Of a stretch of 5,409 nucleotides of DNA, positions 1 to 5,409 are shown in pieces. How positions within the stretch are numbered: position 1 is the stretch's first letter; every line of letters begins with the position of its first letter. Source of the stretch: an archaeon (lineage in GTDB: Archaea; Nanobdellota; Nanobdellia; Pacearchaeales; GW2011-AR1); assembly GCA_027318675.1 (NCBI GenBank), contig DAHVOT010000045.1, forward strand, positions 1 through 5,409. The letters run 5' to 3'. The notes under the pieces were generated by a model, which saw only the letters and a list, made by a program, of their open reading frames with translations, had not been told where the DNA came from and did no database searches. The translations under genes were made by a program, and so were the position numbers.

Positions 1-2356
1 TGTTCTTTTCAAATATAGTCTTATAGATTGGTTTTGAAGTTGACCTACTACTAAGAATTAAGAGTAAATTAGAAAAAATTAATGTAGAAAATGCCATTGC
101 ACGTGAGATATTTTCATCTCCAGTAGATTTTAATGTAAAATAAAAGACTGCTGCAACAGCAAGAAGCATACCTAATCCTTGAATAATACTGTAAATTAAA
201 GTTTTTTTATTGAATATCTTTTCTTTTGGATCTCTTGGCTTTCTTTTCATTATATTTTCTTCTGCTTTTTCAGCTTCAAAAACAATAGAGCATGTTGGAT
301 CAATTATAAGCTCTAAAAATAAAATGTGAACTGGAAATAATATTAAAGGCCATTGAAAGATGAGAGCAAGGGCAGTAATTCCCAATATGGGTATATGCAT
401 TGAGAAAACATAAGACATTGCTTTTCTTATGTTATCGAAGACTCTTCTTCCCATTTTTACACCATTAACAATTGAAGTGAAATTATCATCTAGGAGAACA
501 ATTGAAGAAGCTTCTCTTGCAACATCTGTTCCCCTCTCACCCATTGAAACTCCAATGTTTGCAGACTTAAGTGCAGGAGCATCATTCACACCATCACCAG
601 TCATTGCAACAATCTCTCCATTAGATTTAAGCGCATTGACTAATCTTAATTTCTGTTGTGGAACAACCCTAACAAAAATATTTACATCTTTTATTTTTTT
701 CTTTAGATCAGAATCATTTAATTTCTCTAATTCATCCCCTGTAATGTATTTATCTGGATTTCTCAAACCTATTTCAAGTGCTATGTTTTGTGCAGTTCCA
801 TGATAATCTCCTGTAATCATTATAACCCTTATACCTGCATCATAACATTCTTGTATTGCTTGAGGGACAGTTGGGCGTATAGGGTCTTCAAATCCAATTA
901 AACCTACGAACTCAAAATTAAATCCAGATTGCTCTCTTGGAAGTTTCCCTGTTGAAATAGATTTTGCAACTGCAATAACTCTTAATCCTTCTTTTGAAAA
1001 TGCAGAGACTTCTTTTAATATTCTTTTTTTAGCTACTGAATCTAATTTACATAAGCTCATAATTGCTTCAGGTGCTCCTTTAGCTGCAACAGTTTGCTCA
1101 TTTTTTCCTGGTTTTGACCAAACATGGGAGATTGCCATGAGTTTATCTGATAAAGAATATTCCTGTAAAAGATGCCATGTTTTATTAATGAATCTTGATT
1201 CGTTTCCTCTTGATAATTCTTTAAGTGCTTTTTCCATTGGGTCAAAAGGTTCTTTCTGACTTGCCAATATTCCGTATTCAACAACTTCATTAAATTTCTC
1301 AGGTATTTTTCTTTTATCTTCTATAAAACAAGTTTGTCCATTCCAATAGAGTTTTGTAACAGCCATTTTATTCTGAGTTAAAGTTCCTGTCTTATCTGTG
1401 CATAGAATAGTTGTTGAACCTAATTCAGAAATTGCCTGTTGTCTTCTTATAAGAACATTTTTCTTGGACATTCTCCAAGCTCCCAATCCTAAAAATAATG
1501 TTAATACAACTGGAAATTCTTCAGGCAAAATAGACATTGCTAAAGTTATACCATTTAAAATAGATTCAATCCAGTTTCCTTTTATTAAACCATAAGCAAT
1601 AGTTATTATTGCACATGCACTTAAACCATATATTGCAAAATATTTAACGAGAGCACTTGTCTCTTTCTGTAAATTTGTTTTTTCAGATTTTATACTTTCA
1701 AGGGATTTTCCTATTTTACCCATCTCAGTTTCAATCCCTGTTTTCTTAATCATTGCTATTGCTGTCCCCCTCACAACCAAAGTACCTGAATAAACAAAAG
1801 GAGTATCTTCTCCTCCTGGTCTTTGCATTAGCACCTTAAAATTTGTTGTAGGTTTTTTTCTTACTGCAATTGATTCTCCTGTAAGAAGACTTTCATCAGC
1901 AGAAAAATTAGTTGAAGCTATAACAATTCCATCTGCAGGAACTCTGTCTCCTTCTGAAAGAATTACAATATCTCCTTCAACTACTTCTTTACCTGGAATT
2001 CTTTTTCTTTCTCCATCTCTTACAACTAAAGCTCTTGGGCTAGATAAGTCTCTTAAAGCATTCAAAGCTTTTTCAGTTTTATTTTCCTGATATATTGTTA
2101 TAAAGATTATAACAGCAACAAAACCCAGCAAAAGAAAAGATTCTTTTATATCTCCTAGCAGCATGTAAATAATCCAGCATGCTATTAGAAGAAGAAACAT
2201 TGGCTCTTTTATAACTTCAAGGATAATTTTAAGGGTTGTCTTTCTTTTTTCTTTTGGTAGTTCATTGTAACCATTTTCTTTTAATCTTGAATTTGCTTCT
2301 CTTTCTGTCAATCCTTGCAAATTCATTGAATTAAGAGTTTCTGTTATACTTTGCAT
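1..2356 (-). CDS. P-type cation-transporting ATPase (P2-like), C-terminus cut by window edge
   Basis: Membrane pump that would couple ATP hydrolysis, through an aspartyl-phosphate, to cation movement. I translated 785 codons from ATG 2356 with no stop or frame break; the gene continues past base 1. In order: cytoplasmic N-terminus; M1-M2 (about 52-89); actuator domain with TGES at 159-162; M3-M4 (about 237-291) with PEEFP at 278-282; phosphorylation motif DKTGTLT with D321; compact nucleotide-binding domain with KGAPE at 426-430; DPIRP 491-495; MITGD 513-517; hinge TGDGVNDAP 586-594; M5-M8 (about 645-771). M9-M10, probably some 60-100 residues, lie outside the window. No N-terminal heavy-metal domain or CPx motif is present, so it is not a P1B metal pump. 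Compared with SERCA, the M4 glutamate is kept (E279), but M5 reads YVFSMHIPIL and M6 ELIIDP, so the substrate cannot be assigned; Ca2+ or another cation is possible. It lies 69 bases downstream of the repeat/zinc protein gene on the same strand. The class is near certain, the substrate unknown. Confidence 0.96.
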   Translation of the reverse strand, partial: MQSITETLNSMNLQGLTEREANSRLKENGYNELPKEKRKTTLKIILEVIKEPMFLLLIACWIIYMLLGDIKESFLLLGFVAVIIFITIYQENKTEKALNALRDLSSPRALVVRDGERKRIPGKEVVEGDIVILSEGDRVPADGIVIASTNFSADESLLTGESIAVRKKPTTNFKVLMQRPGGEDTPFVYSGTLVVRGTAIAMIKKTGIETEMGKIGKSLESIKSEKTNLQKETSALVKYFAIYGLSACAIITIAYGLIKGNWIESILNGITLAMSILPEEFPVVLTLFLGLGAWRMSKKNVLIRRQQAISELGSTTILCTDKTGTLTQNKMAVTKLYWNGQTCFIEDKRKIPEKFNEVVEYGILASQKEPFDPMEKALKELSRGNESRFINKTWHLLQEYSLSDKLMAISHVWSKPGKNEQTVAAKGAPEAIMSLCKLDSVAKKRILKEVSAFSKEGLRVIAVAKSISTGKLPREQSGFNFEFVGLIGFEDPIRPTVPQAIQECYDAGIRVIMITGDYHGTAQNIALEIGLRNPDKYITGDELEKLNDSDLKKKIKDVNIFVRVVPQQKLRLVNALKSNGEIVAMTGDGVNDAPALKSANIGVSMGERGTDVAREASSIVLLDDNFTSIVNGVKMGRRVFDNIRKAMSYVFSMHIPILGITALALIFQWPLILFPVHILFLELIIDPTCSIVFEAEKAEENIMKRKPRDPKEKIFNKKTLIYSIIQGLGMLLAVAAVFYFTLKSTGDENISRAMAFSTLIFSNLLLILSSRSTSKPIYKTIFEKN

Positions 2357-2390
2357 CTTTCCCTTTTAATAAATTATAAATAATAAAGAA

Positions 2391-2400
2391 CTTTATAAGA
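2391..2400 (-). promoter_or_regulatory. Possible TATA box of the P-type ATPase gene
   Basis: On the minus strand this reads TCTTATAAAG, centred about 39 bases before the ATPase ATG. With the usual archaeal TATA-to-start distance of about 25 bases, transcription would begin near base 2370 and leave a leader of roughly 12-14 bases. That leader contains AAAGGGAAAG directly before the ATG, a weak purine-rich stretch rather than a clear GGTGA-type ribosome binding site. The intergenic DNA is very AT-rich, so the match could be chance, and read-through from the upstream gene is an alternative. Confidence 0.4.
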
Positions 2401-2425
2401 TTAATTATTGATATTAATAAAATTA

Positions 2426-3193
2426 TTAACTTCTCTTTTTCTTCTTGATGCAAACCTTGCATGGCTTAAATTTCTCTTTTATAAAATCCTTTTCATTGTT
2501 TGAGACAAGCTTATATTTTCTTTTTATTAGTTTCCCAAGCCTGCAGTTTCTGGTATGATAGGTTCTTGTTTCTTCTGAAGCAACAAAATCATATTTAGGT
2601 ATATCTAATTTTTTCTTAGGTTCTTCTGTAGCAACAACAACTGTTGGCTCAGATGGAATTTGAACAACTTTTTCAACAGGCCTATCAACAAAAACTGTTT
2701 TTTCAACTGGAACCTGAACTTCCTTTATTACCTCTCTCTCAACTGGGACCTGAACTTCTTTAATTACTTCTACTGGTCTATCTACAAATATCTTTTTTTC
2801 AACAGGTATTTCCTTTACAACAGGTTTTTCTATTATAACTGGTCTTTCTACTCTCTGGATAACTGTATTATCTACTTGTCTCAAAATCTTTGGCTCTATT
2901 AAAAAAAACAAAATACCAGAATAAACTATAACTATTGCAAGTATCACTATGAGTGAATTTGTTAAATCAAGTTCATAATTTATAATTAAAAATAAAGCTA
3001 TTGCAACAAAAGCTATTGCTATGAAAAGTCCAAGAAATAAATGATTAAGATTCCAAATCCTCTTTTCAGTTATTTTGGGTTCTAGGCGTTCTGTGTTTAC
3101 TATCTGATGTCCTTTAGCTGTGCTAAAGACTTCACTATTTTGCTGTCTATTAAATGCATTACTTTCCTCTTCTGTATTAAACACCTCTTCCAT
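2426..3193 (-). CDS. Membrane-anchored repeat protein with C-terminal Ada-like zinc-binding domain
   Basis: Function not known. The 255-residue product has four parts. Residues 1-50 are polar and probably cytoplasmic. Residues 52-71 and 77-98 are two hydrophobic helices joined by a very short loop. Basic residues flank the pair (K44, R45 before; K102, R105 after), suggesting a hairpin with both ends in the cytoplasm. Residues about 117-182 are a Val/Pro/Glu/Lys-rich repeat stalk with recurring PVE and two FVDRPVE copies. Residues about 201-248 resemble the N-terminal metal-binding domain of Ada: H213, C217, C245 and C248, with FKPCKVC matching the RPCKRC end of that family. The H-x3-C and 28-residue spacings match Ada's four zinc ligands, but the first, methyl-accepting Cys is His here, so a structural or binding zinc site is more likely than DNA alkyl transfer. 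The tail IKKKKRS is basic. ATG 3193 is supported by a TATA-like box 23 bases upstream. It diverges from MetRS and precedes the ATPase gene on the same strand; a functional link to the pump is only a guess. Confidence 0.88.
   Translation of the reverse strand: MEEVFNTEEESNAFNRQQNSEVFSTAKGHQIVNTERLEPKITEKRIWNLNHLFLGLFIAIAFVAIALFLIINYELDLTNSLIVILAIVIVYSGILFFLIEPKILRQVDNTVIQRVERPVIIEKPVVKEIPVEKKIFVDRPVEVIKEVQVPVEREVIKEVQVPVEKTVFVDRPVEKVVQIPSEPTVVVATEEPKKKLDIPKYDFVASEETRTYHTRNCRLGKLIKRKYKLVSNNEKDFIKEKFKPCKVCIKKKKRS
2648..2845 (-). repeat. Coding repeat region: Val-Pro-Val-Glu-rich stalk
   Basis: This stretch encodes residues 117-182 of the membrane/zinc protein. PV or PS-E turns recur at residues 118, 124, 130, 140, 150, 162, 172 and 180. 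The clearest tandem is a 36-base unit, bases 2735-2770 and 2699-2734, each encoding EVIKEVQVPVE followed by R or K. The two copies differ at six bases, five of them synonymous. A second pair encodes FVDRPVE (bases 2768-2788 and 2672-2692) and differs at four bases, all synonymous. The repeat is therefore old and kept at the protein level. The alternating Val/charged pattern broken by Pro suggests an extended or beta-like spacer. Confidence 0.85.
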
Positions 3194-3210
3194 CTAAAAT
3201 CAAGGTATAA

Positions 3211-3220
3211 CTTATTTTTA
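3211..3220 (-). promoter_or_regulatory. Possible TATA box of the repeat/zinc membrane protein
   Basis: The minus strand reads TAAAAATAAG, centred about 23 bases before the ATG at 3193. This spacing would place the transcript start at or within a few bases of the start codon, i.e. a leaderless message, and no ribosome binding site is visible before the ATG. The region is AT-rich, so this rests on position more than on sequence. Confidence 0.4.
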
Positions 3221-3257
3221 ATATTAACTATTTTTCATTAAATCTTACAAGAATATC

Positions 3258-3265
3258 TTTAAAAA
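3258..3265 (+). promoter_or_regulatory. Possible TATA box of the MetRS gene
   Basis: TTTAAAAA is centred about 25-26 bases before the MetRS ATG at 3287, which fits a leaderless or nearly leaderless archaeal transcript. A short AAAGGGA lies at 3270-3276, 11 bases before the ATG, too far and too weak to be a convincing ribosome binding site. With the minus-strand box at 3211-3220, it forms a back-to-back promoter pair in the 93-base divergent region 3194-3286. Confidence 0.45.
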
Positions 3266-3286
3266 CATAAAAGGGATTTAAGATAT

Positions 3287-5002
3287 ATGGCAAAAAATAC
3301 TAAATCTAAACAAAAAAATAGAAGATTAATCACAGCAGCGCTTCCATATATTAACAATGTTCCTCATTTAGGGCACATAGTTGGATCTCACTTACCTGGA
3401 GATATATTTGCAAGATATTCAAGAGCTAGAGGCTATGAAACTCTATATATCGGGGGAACAGATGAAAATGGCTCAACTTCTGAGATTGCTGCATTTAAAT
3501 TGAATGTTCCTGTAGAAAAATTTTCAGATAAATTATACAAAGAGCATAAAAAAATATATGATTGGTTTGAAATATCTTATGATAACTTTTCAAGAACAAG
3601 CAAATCAATACATCATGAAACAGTTAAAGAATTTTTTGAAGTTATAAACAAAAAAGGATTCATTGAAAAAAATAAGATGAAAGTATTTTATTCTCCTACT
3701 GAAAATATGTTTCTACCAGACAGATATGTTGTTGGGGAGTGCCCAAAATGTGGATATCCTGATGCAAGTGGAGACCAGTGTGAAAAATGCACTTCTGTCT
3801 TAGACCCTTCTCAACTTAAAAACCCAAAATCAACAATCTCTGGTGGGAAACTTGAGATAAGAGAAACTGAACATTTATTCTTAAAACTAGATAGTTTATC
3901 TCCTAAACTCAAGAAATGGATTCAGTCTAATAAATACTTCAGAGAACAAGTAAGAAGTTTAGCTATGGGATGGATAAATGAAGGATTAAAACCAAGATGT
4001 ATAACTAGGGACTTAAAGCACGGTGTAAAGGTTCCACTGAAAGAATTTGAGAAAAAGGTTTTCTATGTATGGTTTGATGCTCCTATAGGATATGTTTCTT
4101 CAACAAAAGAGATTACAAAAGAATGGGAGAAATTCTGGAAAGATGAAAAATCAGAAGTTTACAATTTCTTAGGTAAAGATAATATTCCTTTCCATACAAT
4201 TTTCTGGCCAGGGATGGTAATTGCTCATGGTGAATTTAATTTACCTAAAAATGTTATTGGATTACAATATCTTAATTATGAAGGACAAAAGTTTTCAAAA
4301 AGTAAAGGAATTGGAGTTTTCTGTGAAAGACTTCCTGAATTGAAACTTGAAGCAGATATCTGGAGACATTATTTAACTCAAGTAATTCCTGAAACAAGCG
4401 ATTCTGAATTCAGGTGGAAAGACTTTCAGGAAAGAGTTAATTCAGATTTAATTGGAAACTATGCAAATTTTGTAAATAGAGTTTTGAATTTTATCTATAC
4501 AAAATTAAATGGGAAAATAACAAAACCTTCAGCTAAAGATTTACAAGACATAGACAAGAAATTATTGAAAAAAATTGAAGAAAAAAGAAAATCCATAGAA
4601 GACTTAATGGAGAAAGCTGAATTGAGAAAAGCTTATTCTGAAATTTTAGAATTGTCAAGTGAAGGAAACAAGTATATTAATGACAGTGAACCCTGGAATG
4701 TTATAAAAGAAGATCCAAAGAGAGCAAACAACATCTTTTACACGAGTTCATTTTTATTAAAAAACCTTGCAATATTATTTGCACCTTATCTCCCAAAGAC
4801 ATCTGAGAAAGTATGGAAGCAATTAAATCTTGAAGGAAGCCCTTGTAATCCTGGAGCATGGGAAGAAGCTGAAAAAGATTTTGGTAAAGAACATACTATA
4901 AACAAACCTGAATTACTTTTCAAGAAAATTGAAGATAAAGAAATTGAAGAATACAAAAAAATAACTTCTCGTGGAACAGATTTGAATGACTTGTTTAAAT
5001 AA
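3287..5002 (+). CDS. metG: Methionyl-tRNA synthetase, archaeal type, without C-terminal tRNA-binding domain
   Basis: Charges tRNA-Met (initiator and elongator) with methionine in the cytoplasm using ATP; essential for translation. The 571-residue protein is a class I synthetase. A Lys-rich N-terminal extension of about 12 residues precedes the Rossmann fold with the HIGH-type motif HLGH at 27-30. The connective-peptide insert carries one zinc knuckle: C152, C155, C165, C168. The catalytic core continues with YVWFDAPIGY at 260-269, and the KMSKS-type loop is KFSKS at 335-339. ETSDSEFRW, just after the core, is typical of archaeal/eukaryotic enzymes. The helical anticodon-binding domain keeps the counterparts of E. 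coli N391, R395 and W461, here N394, R398 and W470. The protein stops after this domain, so the EMAPII/Trbp111-like module is absent; some archaea encode it separately. Where many archaeal MetRS have a second Cys pair after the knuckle, this one reads NPKSTISG. ATG 3287 is favoured because the core motif starts close to the N-terminus and a TATA-like box lies about 25 bases upstream. It diverges from the repeat/zinc protein gene. Confidence 0.98.
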   Translation: MAKNTKSKQKNRRLITAALPYINNVPHLGHIVGSHLPGDIFARYSRARGYETLYIGGTDENGSTSEIAAFKLNVPVEKFSDKLYKEHKKIYDWFEISYDNFSRTSKSIHHETVKEFFEVINKKGFIEKNKMKVFYSPTENMFLPDRYVVGECPKCGYPDASGDQCEKCTSVLDPSQLKNPKSTISGGKLEIRETEHLFLKLDSLSPKLKKWIQSNKYFREQVRSLAMGWINEGLKPRCITRDLKHGVKVPLKEFEKKVFYVWFDAPIGYVSSTKEITKEWEKFWKDEKSEVYNFLGKDNIPFHTIFWPGMVIAHGEFNLPKNVIGLQYLNYEGQKFSKSKGIGVFCERLPELKLEADIWRHYLTQVIPETSDSEFRWKDFQERVNSDLIGNYANFVNRVLNFIYTKLNGKITKPSAKDLQDIDKKLLKKIEEKRKSIEDLMEKAELRKAYSEILELSSEGNKYINDSEPWNVIKEDPKRANNIFYTSSFLLKNLAILFAPYLPKTSEKVWKQLNLEGSPCNPGAWEEAEKDFGKEHTINKPELLFKKIEDKEIEEYKKITSRGTDLNDLFK

Positions 5003-5029
5003 AAAGAATGAATGATATAATTAACTTAT
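5003..5029. terminator. Convergent gene ends with T-rich stop signals on both strands
   Basis: Only 27 bases separate the MetRS stop from the stop of the opposing 111-residue gene. The minus strand reads TTCTTTTTATTT across about 4997-5008, a U-rich tract suited to archaeal termination of the 111-residue gene. The plus strand is T-rich from about 5025 to 5050, inside the end of the opposing gene, and could end the MetRS transcript. No strong GC hairpin is present. The call is based on composition and convergent layout only. Confidence 0.35.
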
Positions 5030-5365
5030 TTATATAGAAAATTTCTTTATTCTCATTCTGTATAATTCCATTGCTCTTTCGGTTAAAGCCTTGACATCTT
5101 TTTGTTTAGGAAAATTTCTTTTAACCCATTTTTCTCTTAGAGAATTTTCGCGCAATACTATAAAATCATTATCTCTTGAAAGTTCGTCTGCAATCTCCTC
5201 AAATTCTCCTCTTTTCTTATTCCACTCTGCTCTGTTTTCGTCTTCATAAGACTCAAAGATCTTTGGATTTATCTTTTTGACTTTTTTACCTGATTTTTTA
5301 TTTACTTTTGTATTTGTTTCAACAGATGCTTTAACAGATTTTTTATCTGGTTTTTTCTTAACCAT
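5030..5365 (-). CDS. Small basic protein of unknown function with Lys-rich N-terminal tail
   Basis: I do not recognise this 111-residue protein. Residues 1-35 are a low-complexity tail with 14 lysines, no Cys and no hydrophobic segment, probably disordered and able to contact nucleic acid. Residues about 36-111 are rich in Glu, Arg, Lys and Asp with regularly spaced Leu, Ile, Phe and Trp, suggesting a compact, mostly helical domain; charged stretches include YEDENRAEWNKKRGEF and the C-terminal ALTERAMELYRMRIKKF. There is no signal peptide or membrane helix, so it is likely cytoplasmic. A nucleoid, ribosome or RNA-associated role would fit the charge, but nothing in the sequence proves it. The ATG at 5365 is the only reasonable start and lies about 25 bases from the centre of a TATA-like palindrome. 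The body's mixed, non-repetitive composition and the complete frame with stop support a real gene. It converges with MetRS. Confidence 0.75.
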   Translation of the reverse strand: MVKKKPDKKSVKASVETNTKVNKKSGKKVKKINPKIFESYEDENRAEWNKKRGEFEEIADELSRDNDFIVLRENSLREKWVKRNFPKQKDVKALTERAMELYRMRIKKFSI

Positions 5366-5380
5366 GAAAAAGAGAATAAT

Positions 5381-5399
5381 TAAGATTTAATAAATCTTA
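5381..5399. promoter_or_regulatory. Perfect 19-base palindrome at the TATA position of the 111-residue gene
   Basis: TAAGATTTAATAAATCTTA is an inverted repeat with two perfect 9-base arms around one base. Its centre (5390) is 25 bases upstream of the ATG at 5365, exactly where an archaeal TATA box of a leaderless gene should be; the minus strand contains TTTATTAAAT there. It may be the core promoter itself, an operator for a dimeric repressor overlapping the TATA box, or a promoter able to fire in both directions. Confidence 0.5.
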
Positions 5400-5409
5400 T
5401 CCTAACTCT

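Noticed and set aside
429..803. Plus-strand open frame of 124 codons
   Set aside because: It lies antisense to the P-type ATPase phosphorylation/hinge region, which is continuous and motif-complete on the minus strand; it has no recognisable domain.
1057..1290. Minus-strand open frame of 77 codons inside the ATPase
   Set aside because: It is a shifted frame of the ATPase nucleotide-binding domain. The true frame runs through it without interruption, so it is not evidence of a frameshift or split gene.
1398..1595. Plus-strand open frame of 65 codons
   Set aside because: Antisense to the conserved M4 and phosphorylation region of the ATPase; no features of its own.
1..2356. Possible broken or pseudogenised ATPase, because no complete frame ends inside the window
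   Set aside because: I translated all 785 codons to the window edge without a stop. The catalytic motifs are intact and in order; the gene is simply cut by the window.
2648..2845. CRISPR-like or non-coding tandem repeat
   Set aside because: The periodicity is at codon level within an intact gene, the copies differ mainly at silent positions, and there are no spacers.
2660..2902. Plus-strand open frame of 80 codons, rich in Asn, Phe and Tyr
   Set aside because: Its odd composition is what the antisense of the Val/Pro/Glu repeat codons produces, and the minus-strand protein has clear domains on both sides.
5005..5059. Inverted repeat AGAATGA / TCATTCT around the convergent gene ends
   Set aside because: Seven-base arms with a 41-base loop in AT-rich DNA are too weak to call a hairpin terminator, and one arm lies in coding sequence.

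Overview
The window looks like AT-rich, gene-dense archaeal DNA, most likely from a small-genome lineage of the DPANN type (Woesearchaeota/Pacearchaeota-like). Three things suggest this. The methionyl-tRNA synthetase has archaeal/eukaryotic-type signatures (HLGH, KFSKS, ETSDSEF). TATA-like boxes lie about 23-26 bases before three of the four start codons, as in leaderless archaeal genes. One protein carries a C-terminal Ada-like zinc module on a membrane anchor, an architecture I associate with DPANN genomes. The lineage is an inference; no rRNA is present to settle it.

Layout: (1) Bases 1-2356, minus strand, hold 785 uninterrupted codons of a P-type cation ATPase whose C-terminus runs off the left edge. 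All catalytic motifs are intact, but the putative ion-binding residues in M4-M6 differ from those of SERCA-type Ca2+ pumps. (2) Bases 2426-3193, minus strand, encode a 255-residue protein: two-helix membrane hairpin, valine/proline/glutamate-rich repeat stalk, and a zinc-binding domain like the N-terminal domain of Ada, with the methyl-accepting Cys replaced by His. (3) Bases 3287-5002, plus strand, encode a complete methionyl-tRNA synthetase without the C-terminal EMAPII/Trbp111 tRNA-binding domain. (4) Bases 5030-5365, minus strand, encode a 111-residue basic protein I do not recognise, with a Lys-rich tail and a charged, probably helical body.

Transcription: the repeat/zinc protein and MetRS diverge from a 93-base region with back-to-back TATA-like boxes. 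MetRS converges with the 111-residue gene across 27 bases. The repeat/zinc protein and the ATPase run in the same direction, 69 bases apart, and the ATPase has its own possible promoter. A perfect 19-base palindrome sits where the TATA box of the 111-residue gene should be.

The genes do not form an obvious pathway. MetRS is housekeeping and the ATPase is ion transport. The least explained elements are the repeat/zinc membrane protein, the ATPase's ion site and the small basic protein. No RNA gene, CRISPR array, insertion sequence or origin was seen, and no stretch over 300 bases lacks a gene.
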